Below, one piece after another: positions 20,895-29,852 of a stretch of 64,000 nt of DNA. Positions within the stretch are counted from its first letter, which is position 1; each line of letters starts with the position of its first letter. The notes under the pieces are model-generated. The model was given only the letters and a program-made list of their open reading frames with translations, did not search any database and was not told where the DNA came from. Origin of the DNA: Limisphaerales bacterium (GTDB taxonomy: Bacteria > Verrucomicrobiota > Verrucomicrobiia > Limisphaerales > AAA164-E04); assembly GCA_024761205.1 (NCBI GenBank), contig JAMASS010000028.1:1-64000 (forward strand). Reading direction: 5' to 3'. The position numbers and the translations under genes were made by a program.

Positions 20895-21308
20895 ATGAAT
20901 AAGGGGAGCAAGCATGTCATGGGGTCGTTCGAATGGATGGCCTTTTGTTCGATTTTCATTTTGTTGATCTTTAGCCTCGTTGCCTGCGGTGACGGAGATT
21001 CCGCAGCGAAACCTGAGGTGGATCCTGAACCGCAGCCGAGCAAGGACAGTGAAGGCAACCCGCTGACCGCCCCGGTAGACTATCTAGGCGCCGTCAATCA
21101 GGCGCAGAAAACCGCAGGTAGTAAGCTGAGTTTGGTGGGCATCCAGCAGGCAATTCAGCAGTTCAAGATTATGGAAGATCGCTTGCCGCGAAATCTGTGG
21201 GAGGTCGTTTCTTCGGGTTACATCGCCCGGCTGCCGGAGGCGCCGAGAGGATCACGAATCATCTATAATCCGCGGACCGGAGTCGTCTCGACGGTGCCCG
21301 CAAAGTGA
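20895..21308 (+). CDS. Lipoprotein of unknown function
   Basis: The 137-residue product has a hydrophobic leader ending in a lipobox (FCSIFILLIFSLVAC), so it should be a lipid-anchored envelope protein. After an acidic Pro-rich linker (KPEVDPEPQPSKDSEGNP) comes a folded part with VGIQQAIQQFKIMEDRLPRN and GYIARLPEAPRGSRIIYNP. This resembles the C-terminal part of type II secretion pseudopilin-like or other verrucomicrobial lipoproteins, but without the pilin N-terminus. ATG 20895 is used; GTG 20892 is possible. It is intact and divergent from the small membrane protein gene. Confidence 0.65.
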   Translation: MNKGSKHVMGSFEWMAFCSIFILLIFSLVACGDGDSAAKPEVDPEPQPSKDSEGNPLTAPVDYLGAVNQAQKTAGSKLSLVGIQQAIQQFKIMEDRLPRNLWEVVSSGYIARLPEAPRGSRIIYNPRTGVVSTVPAK

Positions 21309-21360
21309 GGAGTCAGCGTGGGGCGATGGTGTTCGAGATTAAACGGGTTGCAGATTTCAG

Positions 21361-21470
21361 GGGAGAGCGGTGAATTACTCCCGCTCTCTAGGACGCTAGC
21401 TCATTATAGCGAACGACGTGGACTGGCACCAGTTTTTGGAGTGCGGTGATTCTTCGCCGCTTTGGAATTT
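21361..21470. repeat. Dispersed palindromic repeat, copy 3
   Basis: The left arm GGGAGAGCGGTGAATTACTC and right arm TTTTGGAGTGCGGTGATTCT followed by TCGCCGCTTTGGAA carry the family core. It lies between the lipoprotein gene and guaA, so it may act as a transcript end or insulator there. Confidence 0.75.
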
Positions 21471-21593
21471 CTGTGGGAACCTTAACCGACGAGGTTTAAC
21501 CACTCGGTTGGGGTTTCCTCGCAAAATTCTTTGCGATCGTTTTTTTTTCATCAATCGAGCCGTGAGCAGGCACAAGGTTCGGCTTTCCAATTC

Positions 21594-23132
21594 ATGAATG
21601 AACAAATTGTTATTCTTGATTTTGGGTCGCAATACACGCAGGTGATTGCCCGGCGCATTCGCGAGTGTTCGGTTTACTCAACGATCTTGCGCTATGACAC
21701 TCCGGCCAAGGAGATCCAACGGTTGGCGCCCAAGGGGATTATCCTTTCTGGCGGACCCGCTAGTGTGTACGCCGAGGGTTCGCCAAAGCCCGACCGCAGG
21801 GTCTTGAGCTTGGGATTGCCGGTGCTGGGAATATGTTATGGACTTCAGATACTTGGTCATTTTTTGGGCGGGCGAATTGACCGGGGATTGCAGCGAGAGT
21901 TCGGGAAAGGGACGTTGTGGGTGAAGAAATCATCGCCGCTTTTTCGTGGCTTACCCAAATCGATTCAGGTCTGGAATTCGCATGGGGACAAGCTAACGAA
22001 ACTCCCCAAGGGTTTTGAGCCGATCGCCGTGACGGAGAATTCCGATTTTGCTGTGGTCCAGGATTTGAAGCGGCATCAGTTTGGTCTGCAATTTCATCCT
22101 GAGGTCGTCCATACGCCTCAGGGTAGGAAGGTCATCGAAAATTTTGTGTATCATATCTGTGGCTGCGGGAAGGAGTGGACCATGCGCAATTATGTCGGCC
22201 AAGCGGTGGAAGAGATTCGGGAGCGTGTCGGTGAGGAAAAAGTTATTTTGGGGTTGAGCGGGGGCGTTGATTCGAGCGTGGCCGCCGCCTTGATTCACAA
22301 GGCGATCGAAAAACAACTCACTTGTATCTTTGTTAACAACGGTCTTCTACGAGCCCGAGAGGCGGATGCTGTTCGTAATCTCTTCGGACGCAACTTTGAT
22401 ATGCGTTTGCAGTATGAGAGCGCCGCTTCCGACTTTTTGAAGAAGTTGAAAGGCGTGACGAATCCTGAACGGAAACGCAAGATCATCGGGAGCACGTTCA
22501 TCAAGGTGTTTCAAGCCGCCATGAAGCGAGCCGGCAAGGCCAAGTTCCTAGCGCAGGGGACGCTTTATCCGGATGTGATTGAATCGGTCCCGATTGCCGG
22601 GAATCCCGCCGCGCTGATCAAGAGTCATCATAATGTCGGCGGCTTGCCAAAGAACATGAAATTTGAGTTGTTGGAACCGTTGAAATGCTTGTTCAAGGAC
22701 GAGGTGCGGCTGCTGGGCGAAGAGTTGGGCTTACCCAAGGAAGTCGTTCACCGACAGCCCTTCCCGGGGCCGGGATTGGCGGTGCGGATTTTGGGTGATG
22801 TGACTCGTGAACGATTGCGGATTTTGCGCGAGGCGGATGCGATTGTGATCGAAGAGATGAAAGCGAACGACTGGTATTACAAGGTCTGGCAGAGTTTTGC
22901 CGTGCTGTTGCCGGTTCGGAGCGTTGGGGTAATGGGGGATGAGCGGACATATGAATATACGGTCGCGGTGCGGGCGGTGGAATCGAAAGATGGAATGACG
23001 GCGGACTGGGTGAAGTTGCCTTCCGATTTGTTGGAGCGGATTTCTAGTCGGATCATCAATGAAGTTGGCGGTGCGAATCGAGTTTGCCTTGATATTTCGA
23101 GCAAGCCTCCGGCGACGATCGAGTGGGAGTAG
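21594..23132 (+). CDS. guaA: GMP synthase (glutamine-hydrolysing)
   Basis: GuaA converts XMP to GMP using glutamine and ATP, the last step of guanine nucleotide synthesis. The class I amidotransferase domain (about 1-190) shows the nucleophile Cys81 in GICYGL and the His/Glu pair in FHPEVVHT. The ATP pyrophosphatase domain follows with the PP-loop [14 protein letters not shown] near residue 222. The C-terminal dimerisation domain carries [13 protein letters not shown] and ends [11 protein letters not shown], the universal GuaA end. I use ATG 21594 ([16 protein letters not shown]), giving 512 residues, the usual length. It is monocistronic between a palindromic repeat and a strong hairpin. Confidence 0.97.
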   Translation: MNEQIVILDFGSQYTQVIARRIRECSVYSTILRYDTPAKEIQRLAPKGIILSGGPASVYAEGSPKPDRRVLSLGLPVLGICYGLQILGHFLGGRIDRGLQREFGKGTLWVKKSSPLFRGLPKSIQVWNSHGDKLTKLPKGFEPIAVTENSDFAVVQDLKRHQFGLQFHPEVVHTPQGRKVIENFVYHICGCGKEWTMRNYVGQAVEEIRERVGEEKVILGLSGGVDSSVAAALIHKAIEKQLTCIFVNNGLLRAREADAVRNLFGRNFDMRLQYESAASDFLKKLKGVTNPERKRKIIGSTFIKVFQAAMKRAGKAKFLAQGTLYPDVIESVPIAGNPAALIKSHHNVGGLPKNMKFELLEPLKCLFKDEVRLLGEELGLPKEVVHRQPFPGPGLAVRILGDVTRERLRILREADAIVIEEMKANDWYYKVWQSFAVLLPVRSVGVMGDERTYEYTVAVRAVESKDGMTADWVKLPSDLLERISSRIINEVGGANRVCLDISSKPPATIEWE

Positions 23133-23160
23133 TTGGGGCTCTCGCCTCACTTTTGCAGTT

Positions 23161-23199
23161 GGCATTAAATAGCTTGCGCTGTGCAAGTTATTTGATGCC
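23161..23199 (+). terminator. Strong hairpin 28 bases after guaA
   Basis: GGCATTAAATAGCTTGC pairs with GCAAGTTATTTGATGCC around the five-base loop GCTGT, a 17-bp stem with two G-T pairs. It lacks a run of T after the stem, so it could be an imperfect intrinsic terminator or an mRNA 3'-end stabiliser. Position right behind guaA supports a transcript-end role. Confidence 0.6.
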
Positions 23200-23211
23200 T
23201 GCTCTTTCACC

Positions 23212-23640
23212 ATGAAAGCTAGGCTGATCGTTGTTGGTGCATTGACTTATGTGGTTATTACTTTTTCCTTGGCAATTCTTTGGTACTTGCTGCTCTTCAA
23301 AAAGCCGTATGAGTGGGTGATATTGGTCTGACGAGCCGATCTTTGTTTTTGGTTTTCTTTCGATCTTGATGCAAGAGGTCCTGCTGTCGGCGCTGTTTCT
23401 CCGAGTAGCCGCCGGGGGGCTTCTCAAATCGGTCTGGGCTTCGGGTTGTATGCTGGATGGGTGTTTCTTCTGGACATTTCATGTTTTGGCCTATGTGGTC
23501 AAGGAGGCGTTTAATGGCTGGGTCTGTTCTTCGTCTTGGAAACCATTTATAGCACGCTTCAGTTTGGCATTTTGATTGCGAGAATTTATCGGCGTTTTGG
23601 AACGGAGTCTCCGTGGGCTCTTAGGGTGAGCTTGCGTGTC
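23212..23640 (+). pseudogene. Decayed small integral membrane protein
   Basis: ATG 23212 opens KARLIVVGALTYVVITFSLA, a first membrane helix, and WYLLLFKKPYEWV, before a stop near 23331. Other frames then give MLDGCFFWTFHVLAYVVKEA, FNGW and FFVLETIYSTLQFGILIARI, which look like the later helices of the same four-helix protein of about 140 residues. Intact relatives in Verrucomicrobia are uncharacterised membrane proteins. At least three frame changes are needed, so it is non-functional. Confidence 0.55.
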
Positions 23641-23660
23641 TATGATGGAGCACCCCGGGC

Positions 23661-23720
23661 TAAAGTGGGAAAGTGGTGAAGGATCACCGCACTCCCGTCC
23701 TTCGTTGCTTTGGATTTCCC
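23661..23720. repeat. Dispersed palindromic repeat, copy 4 (short)
   Basis: The left arm is complete (GGGAAAGTGGTGAAGGATCA followed by CCGCACTCC), and it folds on itself: GGTGA pairs with TCACC around AGGA. The long spacer is missing and the right end is reduced to TTCGTTGCTTTGGATTTCCC. It sits between two pseudogenes. Confidence 0.7.
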
Positions 23721-23759
23721 GCGATGGATGCGTTGTTTGCGTCTCAAGGGTGGGATTGG

Positions 23760-24194
23760 ATGTCCCGGAAATGTTGGATGGCAACCGAGATTTGACCGAA
23801 AGCCCGACGAATTTGGGCCTCGAGCGGCATGGCATAGCTTTCGCTTGCGACTTGGCAGACAAGTTGCGAGCCAAGGATGGCTTAGTGGTTTGTTCACCAT
23901 CGTCGCCAAGCGAGCTGATAAATTTCTTGGGGGTGGCGGGTTTTCAACGTGGCCAATGTGTTTCTGGGGTGGACGCTCATGCGGCGGCACGAGTTTGCCG
24001 TGCAGTTCTCGCTCGGGACGAAACGATGGCGATTGATTCGGCAATTGCTGACCGAAAGCACCGTGTTGGCGTTGTTAGCAGCCGGATTGAGTTTGTTAGC
24101 TGTCTACTGGATTGAGCAATGGTCGATGCGGCAGGGGCTCACTGTGGATTTTGGTCCGGCGGTATCGCCATTTTTTTAATGTGTCGTTTCAATT
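23760..24194 (+). pseudogene. ADOP/MacB-type permease fragment cut off by element 1
   Basis: The best segment reads FLGWTLMRRHEFAVQFSLGT followed by KRWRLIRQLLTESTVLALLA, the characteristic second helix and cytoplasmic loop of ADOP permeases. Upstream, other frames hold eroded central-domain sequence. The coding similarity stops at 24194, exactly where the inverted repeat of element 1 begins, so the gene was probably interrupted by that insertion. No continuation is seen after 25900. Confidence 0.65.
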
Positions 24195-24217
24195 GGGAAT
24201 TACTTACTTGACTAGAA
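24195..24217 (+). repeat. Left terminal inverted repeat of element 1
   Basis: Starts GGGAATTACTTACTTGACTA and matches the reverse complement of 25878-25900 over 23 of 23 bases. Confidence 0.9.
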
Positions 24218-24246
24218 CTGGGGGGGGGCAAGGAGATTCTAGGGGC

Positions 24247-24877
24247 ATGAATGGTAGAGATTCTAATGAGGCGGCGAAGCCCAAGGTTCTGGGTTTGTTC
24301 CAGTTTCTTCGGAAATTTCCTAACGAAGCTACGGTGGTGACTTACCTGGAAACCAAGCGGTGGAAAGGTTCGGTGATCTGTCCGAGTTGCGACTCGGATC
24401 AGACGGTGAGGGTTCAGAACAGTAAGCCAATGCCGTGGCGTTGTCGAAGTTGTCTCCGTTATTTCTCCGTGCGGACAGAGACAGTTATGGAGGAGAGCAA
24501 ATTGCCACTCTTGAAATGGTTGACTGCTGCTTATCTTATGACATGTTCTCTTAAGGGCATTTCAAGCATCCAGTTAGCGAAGAAGATCGGCGTCACGCAA
24601 AAGACTGCGTGGTTTCTGGAGCATCGGATCAGGGCTGCTTTTGCGGCAGGAGACAAGTTGTTGGGACCCGAGGTGGATCAAGTGAGGATATCATGGTATC
24701 TTTCATTGGTTCAGCCCGAAGCATATGGCCAGTTACGTGAGGGAATTTAGCTAGAGGCTGAATCATGAACAAGATACGATGAGTTGCCTGGATTCTTTCT
24801 CTTTGGGGATAGTTGGCCGGCGGCTCACTTGGAAACAACTAACACAGCAGACAGTAGAACTCTACCAAAAAGTAAAA
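24247..24877 (+). pseudogene. IS1595-family transposase with catalytic core deleted
   Basis: The N-terminal frame from ATG 24247 reads FQFLRKFPNEATVVTYLETK, then a zinc ribbon with CPSCDSD and CRSCLRYFSVRT, then KKIGVTQKTAWFLEHRIRAA, the helix-turn-helix-like region, and stops being family-like at GPEVDQ, where VDE of the DDE triad should be. The C-terminal part resumes in another frame near 24700: HWFSPKHMASYVREF, RLNHEQDTM and GRRLTWKQLTQQ. The central catalytic region of roughly 100 residues is absent. The C-terminal remnant is in the same frame as, and runs directly into, the next small gene. Confidence 0.8.
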
Positions 24878-25174
24878 ATGAGCGCTTGGAAAATCACGGG
24901 GCTAATCACATTTGGGCTGGCTGGCCTATTGGCAACCGGCCTTTTCTTGATCGAATATCAATCGGAGCGAAGAGATGAGCATGGGCGATTGGCCTTTGAG
25001 CAGTTGGCAGCTGAGATTCTTGCAAATTTTGAAGCAAATCTGCGCAGCAAAACCAAGCGGGAAAAGGAAGAATTTATCCGAGCGAAGGAGAACCTTGACC
25101 ATTATATGGGGAAGAGCGAGGAAGAGAAACGGCGGATTTGGAAATTATATCGGGCAAAACTTCAAAATAAATGA
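24878..25174 (+). CDS. Small membrane-anchored helical protein, candidate toxin of a Panacea pair
   Basis: The 98-residue product starts MSAWKITGLITFGLAGLLAT, with one membrane helix at about residues 6-26. It is followed by a long, highly charged helix rich in Lys, Glu and Arg (NLRSKTKREKEEFIRAKENL) that probably forms a coiled coil facing the cytoplasm. I recognise no family. Its TGA stop overlaps the ATG of the Panacea gene (ATGA at 25171-25174), implying translational coupling. In known Panacea toxin-antitoxin pairs the partner is a small toxin gene adjacent to the antitoxin, and some are membrane-active, so a toxin role is a reasonable inference, not shown. Confidence 0.6.
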   Translation: MSAWKITGLITFGLAGLLATGLFLIEYQSERRDEHGRLAFEQLAAEILANFEANLRSKTKREKEEFIRAKENLDHYMGKSEEEKRRIWKLYRAKLQNK

Positions 25175-25680
25175 AAAATCCTAATTGGAAAGGGCCGAGC
25201 GATGATAAAGATGGGCTCGACAGCAAACCTGCTAAATTGGTTGAAGATCAGATTTTATGGTTACGTAGAGATACTCGCACGACGCCTATGCACATCGTCA
25301 AGCTGGTCTACATTGCACACGGATGGATGCTGGGGTTGCATGATAGACCTCTGGTCAAGGAAACTGTTTTCGCCTGGCAATACGGCCCTGTTATTCCGGA
25401 AACGTATCACCGCTACAAATCTTTTGTATCAAGAGCGATAAGAAGCAATCCCGTTGATCGAACCAAAGATTTTACAGAGGACCAATCCGAGATGATTCAA
25501 AGGGTTGTTACTGACTACCGAAAATATAGTGCCTTCCGGTTATCGACTGTTACCCACGAAGAAGGAACGCCTTGGGATGAAGTTACACGAGAGCACGGAG
25601 ACGGTTCCGTCATCTCCAACCAACTGATTAAGGAACACTACAAAAAGTTAGCTGCTGAGCGGGCCGGTAAAGAAGCATGA
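25171..25680 (+). CDS. Panacea-domain (DUF4065/SocA-like) antitoxin-like protein
   Basis: The 169-residue product carries the Panacea/DUF4065 pattern: VKLVYIAHGWMLGLHDRPLV, then VFAWQYGPVIPETYHRYKSF, and near the C-terminus FRLSTVTHEEGTPWDEVTRE followed by ISNQLIKEHYKKLA. The domain (the same as in SocA and phage GepA proteins) acts as an antitoxin or as an adaptor delivering proteins to proteases, with specificity decided by its partner gene. It overlaps the upstream membrane-protein gene by ATGA and the downstream reading frame begins with ATGA at 25677-25680. The gene is intact although its transposon is crippled. Confidence 0.8.
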   Translation: MKNPNWKGPSDDKDGLDSKPAKLVEDQILWLRRDTRTTPMHIVKLVYIAHGWMLGLHDRPLVKETVFAWQYGPVIPETYHRYKSFVSRAIRSNPVDRTKDFTEDQSEMIQRVVTDYRKYSAFRLSTVTHEEGTPWDEVTREHGDGSVISNQLIKEHYKKLAAERAGKEA

Positions 25681-25891
25681 AGAAGACCTGGCATTTCACT
25701 TAGATAGTTATGCCACGAAAGACTACGTCCAGGGGGAAGCCAGAAAAGTTGAGGACAAAGTTGCCGAAGCTGTAGGCAAAGTTGCCGAAGCGGAACAAAG
25801 GCTCAACTCGAGGATGTGGTGGTTAGTTGGCATAGGAATCTTAGTTTCCGTGCATATTGTCAGCAGCATTTTACGGTTTCTAGTCAAGTAA
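25677..25891 (+). pseudogene. Frameshifted small coiled-coil membrane protein
   Basis: ATG 25677 overlaps the Panacea stop but reads only eight codons before TAG. The adjacent frame continues without interruption as DLAFHLDSYATKDYVQGEAR, KVEDKVAEAVGKVAEAEQRL and a C-terminal membrane helix MWWLVGIGILVSVHIVSSIL, ending at TAA 25889-25891 inside the right inverted repeat. One missing base near 25684 would restore MKKDLAFHL... of about 70 residues. The heptad-like repeat plus a C-terminal helix is similar in style to DUF1640/XhlA-type proteins. It was probably the third member of the cargo operon. Confidence 0.5.
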
Positions 25892-25900
25892 GTAATTCCC
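25878..25900 (-). repeat. Right terminal inverted repeat of element 1
   Basis: Ends ...GTCAAGTAAGTAATTCCC; perfect reverse complement of the left end. It contains the stop codon of the last cargo frame. Confidence 0.9.
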
Positions 25901-25977
25901 AAAATTTTCAACCTGATGCAGCCGATCGGCCGGGCAGTTCGCAGTGTTTGGGTGGAAGCACAAACTCCTAACTGACT

Positions 25978-26830
25978 GTGAAAAAATGTTACCCTGCTAA
26001 AACCTTATTCACGAGTGCCAGTGCGCTGACGCTGTCCGTATTCGTGACCCCGGGCTCCAGCCATCGCGAGGCGCCCGTGATCATGAAATCACCTAAAGTC
26101 GATGGAACCGACTTTTACATCTTCAACCGTTGTGAGGCAGGACGTGAGGATTTCGGCACCATCGCGGCCACTTATCAGCCGATTCAGGACGGTGGTGCTG
26201 GACCGAACTACTACACGATGGATGAGATAGCTCGTTACGACATCCACATTGATAACAATAGAGATGCCAAGAAGGATCTCACGTTCCGTTTCCATTTCCA
26301 AACCAGCAACAAATATCTCGCGCTCAATATCGATCCCGAAGGGAACGTGAAACCGATTGCGGTGCCAGCAACAACTTGGGGCAGATTGCCGCCGGCGACA
26401 CCAGCACTTTGGGCGTGATGTGAACGAAGTCATGATCGGGTTGAAGGACAAAAACGTTTGGAATGGGAGTGTGCCGGCCGATGACGCCGTTGGCATCGCA
26501 TTGCGGATGGTGATGAGGGCGCTGTTGCCGGAAGAGGCGTTTCCCAACAAGACTTTCGCTTTTACCGGCGGCGAGTTGGTGACCGCTGCCATGTTTGATG
26601 ATTCATTTCCCTGTCTCACGGGGCCGGTGAAAGGTTCATCGAATGATCCGTCGATTACACTGATTGTGGAAAGCTCGCCGGGTGCGGATGGAGCGTTTCG
26701 GCCTGCCGCAGCATTGTTCGATGCCGTCACTCAAGCACTGACCACGGGCAGGGGCAGGGGAGTCGACTGTCTTCTATCGATTACAAGCCGACCTTGCGGG
26801 CATTTCGATCAGTTCGATTTCGGTCGATAA
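25978..26830 (+). pseudogene. Decayed secreted DUF4331 protein
   Basis: The first frame (GTG 25978) has a leader and then SSHREAPVIMKSPKVDGTDF, the signature SHREAP start of DUF4331. It continues IAATYQPIQDGGAGPNYYTM and YDIHIDNNRDAKKDLTFRFH to about 26400. A shifted frame goes on with NEVMIGLKDKNVWNGSVPAD and ends in eroded sequence near 26830. DUF4331 proteins are exported, about 200-500 residues, of unknown role. One frameshift plus an unclear 3' end mark it as a pseudogene. Confidence 0.75.
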
Positions 26831-26839
26831 TTCGGACGT

Positions 26840-28381
26840 GCGGTTGGGTGTTTCCTTGGGTTAAAGGCTCAGGATGGGGAAACGCGAGAGGAACGTTCGC
26901 TTGCAGGGGCGCTCCTCTCACACCTAGGCATCCCTCATGGAACGCGATGCGGGCAGATGGATTCCTCAGTGAAGCTGAGCCTTCCCGGTGATGTTATCGT
27001 TACTGTTGTCTCTAACTCTGGACTCGCCTTGTTGTGCTCGGTCACGAATTCTGGCTGGCGCCTCCTTCGGCGCACCGAGCGGAAGGTGACGATTAGGTTG
27101 ATATCTTTGCCATGATCGGCCACGGCTCGGAGGCAGATTCCTATGCTTGAAGTCCCGACCATGTGGAAAGGTTCGTTGTCTTTGATGGTCATGAGATGCG
27201 TTCTGTACCGATTGCCAACCGGGAAAATCACCCCTAAGCGAGGCGGCTTGCATGTAATCACCTATGAGAGATCATTGTGGACGATGGTGCTTTCGGAAGA
27301 TCGCTTCCATCACTATCTCCGTGAGGAGAACTCGAATCAATCGTGGCGGCAGTATCTGGACGGAAGGGTCAACCGGGGGTGTGAGCGATATACTCCCGTT
27401 GCGCGAAGGCTCTGCGGCAAGTGGGCGACAAGAGCCGGGGCGATCAGAGGATGGGCCTGCCGCTGGAGATCGTCGCGATGAGTGATCCATCGAGGTGAAA
27501 TCTATCATCGTGAGTGGCCTCTACAGCTTGGATTCTGGAACGAAGCAGAAAACAGCTATCTCTCCGCGTTCACTGTCGGCAGCCGAGGACCCAGAGGTTT
27601 TGTTCTCGAAACGAATCACTGTGGTTATTTGGCCGTTGGCGAAAGCCGAGAGTTAACTAGTCGGTGGATCCCCGAAATAGGTGTGAGACGCCCGATAGTC
27701 TGCGGAATCCTCTGACATTGCATCAATCGTCGTTCGAATCAATCCAGGAACGACGAGGCCCGAGAAAACAGATCGATCGCCGAGAGGAGGTCACTCTCCA
27801 AGGTAAGGATCGGCTCTGGCTGGCTTGTAGAGAGTGAGAGATGGCGGTGGAGGTGCGAACCCGCTCTTCAATTTCGAGGGATTTCGCGGCCGCCCGTGGT
27901 TTGCCTAGAGGTAGGTCCAATTCGGTAGCGATCACATTGAGTGAAACAGCTAGCTGTCCGATCTTTTGGCTGTCCTCCAAGACCGCACGGGTGATAGCCA
28001 GTTCACGCGCGGTCATTCGTTGATGCCAATATCTCGCGCGGCTTCGGCGACTAGGTGAGACGCTAGGTAGTTGCTACATTCAGGTTTTACCAGGGGCGGT
28101 ATTGAGCATCTTAGGCCAGCGAACTATGAGGCCGCCTCATTGGTAAAACCACTCCTCTTGTGCTTGCGAGGCGGCAGGCCTTCCTTGTCAATGAGAGTGC
28201 ATTGCCTGTCGAATTCCATCGTGCCCACGCAATCCTGTTTGAGGTCGGCGTAGTGGCACCACGATGAAATCAGATCGAAATAGTAGGTGAGTTTTATTGT
28301 TGGCATTCAGTCGTCGTTTGTTATCGGTAGTTCTTCCCTTGAGCAAAGAATGTCATAACGACGCCAGCGTGTGATTCGTGG
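26840..28381. other. 1.5 kb of eroded sequence without assignable gene
   Basis: Minus-strand pieces look formerly coding: GVIFPVGNRYRTHLMTIKDN with GICLRAVADHGKDINLIVTF near 27230-27080, and ELAITRAVLEDSQKIGQLAV near 28005-27945. They are separated by many stops. I cannot name a family; a two-component sensor is conceivable for the pieces but unsupported. Plus-strand frames in the same stretch have no recognisable content. Confidence 0.35.
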
Positions 28382-28384
28382 CTA

Positions 28385-28960
28385 TTGATTTTGGAGTCGT
28401 CCTTGTTGGAGTAGTCCCTCCAAAGATCCAGTCATAGGTGGAGATTCTTCTCTAAAACGTCCCTCGGCGGCTTCCCGAAAAAACACTCCGCCGGCGGCTT
28501 GTTGTTCGATGAAGGTTTGGATGCGATCGCTGGGCTGTCGCGTCCCGAGAGTAGCATCAGCAGGGTATAGTTTACCGTTTTGACTTGAGCATTTTGTGAG
28601 GACGCGCCAATGCGATTCCTTTCCAAAAATCGGGCAGATGGCGAAGGGCAAACGTGGTGGCAATGGCGCCGGCCGTCTCGGCCGGGTATCCGTAGGTTTA
28701 GAAATCCGGCATGATGGAACGTTACGTTGGACGTTTGGGCATCGGTTGCTTTCTTTTGCGCATAGGCGATTATCGCCTGCGAAACATCGACTGCGTGGAC
28801 ATGCGCGCAATGGCAAGCGGTGTGAATGGCGAAGTTTCCAGCCCACAACCGAAGTCAATGACGGCATCCTCTGGATTGATGTTCAAAGCGTCCAAAATGG
28901 CGCGGTGTTCGTTCCTGACGTCATGGAATTTCGAATGGCTGGAATCGCAGGCTCCGACCT
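28385..28960 (-). pseudogene. Decayed class I SAM-dependent methyltransferase
   Basis: Minus-strand segments give NEHRAILDALNINPEDAVID followed by FGCG (motif I, SAM-binding Gly loop), then HVHAVDVSQAIIAYAQKKAT (motif II region) and SNVTFHHAGFL (motif III). The remaining C-terminal segments include a Leu/His-rich helix region and ATLGTRQPSDRIQTFIEQQA. They lie in two alternating frames, so at least three frameshifts occur. Substrate of the ancestral enzyme is not inferable. Confidence 0.7.
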
Positions 28961-28969
28961 TGCGAAATC

Positions 28970-29232
28970 GGCCCAGGGATCGGCCATTTTTCTTGTGGTT
29001 GGCGGCCCTTGATCCGCATCGAGAATATGAAGATGGAGCTTTGAACCCGCCGCATGAGGCTGAAGAGGTGTTGGTCCCGCCCCACCTGCCAGACACGCCG
29101 GAGGTAAGAGAAGATTTGCGGTTATACTATGACGAGATCGGACGATTGGATCAATATGTCGGTCAGGTTGTGACGGAGTTGGATCGGCGGGGCGGCGACG
29201 AAGATCCGGCACTTGTTGCGGCTATTGCGCCA
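28970..29232 (+). pseudogene. Internal fragment of a sulfatase
   Basis: An open stretch reads PFFLWLAALDPHREYEDGAL followed by VLVPPHLPDTPEVREDLRLY and YDEIGRLDQYVGQVVTELDR, the central part of type I (formylglycine) sulfatases between the active-site motif and the C-terminal subdomain. Neither the CxPxR activation site nor the metal-binding DN/H motif downstream is present. It is an isolated fragment, tail-to-head with the dead methyltransferase. Confidence 0.75.
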
Positions 29233-29319
29233 TGATGCGGACTTTATCGTAAGAATGTCTCCGTCTTTGATGGATGGCTTGAAAGCGCGGCTTTTTTGCC
29301 GTCCGGCGTTGTTTCTCAA

Positions 29320-29440
29320 CGGCGGACGATGCGGCCGCGGAAAACTTTTTTCAAAAATCTTCAAAAAAGGCTTGCCCCCCCCATAGTAGGTTAGCGTTTA
29401 GAAACCCTAGAGGTGAAAGTGTCATCTTAGGGTTGACGGA
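29320..29440 (+). promoter_or_regulatory. Possible promoter and leader of the cysteine-rich peptide gene
   Basis: An A/T tract (TTTTTTCAAAAATCTTCAAA at 29347-29366) is followed by TTGCCC and, further on, TAGGTT, which can be read as a weak -35/-10 pair. Downstream, AACCCT (29403) can pair with AGGGTT (29429) in the leader. This is suggestive only. Confidence 0.25.
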
Positions 29441-29466
29441 AAACGGAAACTTGGATACGCATCAGA

Positions 29467-29749
29467 ATGATGAAGCAAAAATTGAAGAAACTGTTCGGCA
29501 AGAGCACCATGGCCATTGCCGCCGGGACCATGCTCGCCGCAACCGTCATCACCGTGGTGGGAGGCAGCGGAAGTGGCAGCGGTTGTTAGCTGCAATCAAG
29601 CCAGAGGGTATACTCCGTGTGTATTTGACGAGAAAACGTGGATGTGCTGTCCTCCGGGAAAAACTTGTAAGATTCTCAAGCATCGTGTTGGAAACAAATA
29701 CCAACTAGATAAGATGTGTTGTGATAGAGGAATGTTTGACGGTTGTTGA
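29467..29749 (+). CDS. Cysteine-rich secreted peptide with frameshift at an internal stop
   Basis: ATG 29467 gives MMKQKLKKLFGKSTMAIAAG, a basic then hydrophobic signal sequence, continuing to GGSGSGSGC and TAG at 29587-29589. In the +1 frame, with no further stop until 29749, lies a Cys-rich module: SCNQARGYTPC, WMCCPPGKTC, and KMCCDRGMFDGC. This has eight cysteines spaced like a disulfide-knotted secreted peptide. A single extra base, or a +1 shift at the TGT-TAG-C site, would fuse the two into about 94 residues. No family is recognised. Because both halves are otherwise clean, the frameshift is either very recent, a sequencing error or programmed. Confidence 0.5.
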
Positions 29750-29852
29750 ATTTGATCCGAGCGAACAAATTGTAACTGAAACGCATTAATCTCCATCAGG
29801 CAGGGTTGGTGTTTTGCTAACTCTGTCTTTGTTTGTTCCAATAAGTATAAGC

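Larger units (their letters stand above)
24195..25900 (+). mobile_element. Element 1: IS1595-like cargo transposon with Panacea-type module
   Basis: The 1706-base element is bounded by perfect 23-bp terminal inverted repeats beginning GGGAATTACTTACTTGACTA. In order it contains an internally deleted IS1595-family transposase, a small membrane protein, a Panacea/DUF4065 protein and a broken second small membrane protein. IS1595-family elements are known to carry passenger genes. The flanking eight bases (TTTCAATT on the left, AAAATTTT on the right) are not a direct duplication, so either the target duplication has decayed or one flank was rearranged. Because the transposase core is lost, the element should not move on its own. 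Cargo base composition is more A+T-rich than the host genes. Confidence 0.8.

Noticed and set aside
24187-25908. Eight-base target duplications expected for IS1595 insertion
   Set aside because: Flanking octamers of elements 1, 2 and 3 were compared on both strands; none forms a direct repeat, so no duplication is claimed.
29580-29595. Programmed +1 frameshifting (RF2-like) at TGT TAG C
   Set aside because: No internal Shine-Dalgarno-like stimulator is placed as in prfB, and frameshift mutations are common in this window; kept only as a possibility within the peptide finding.
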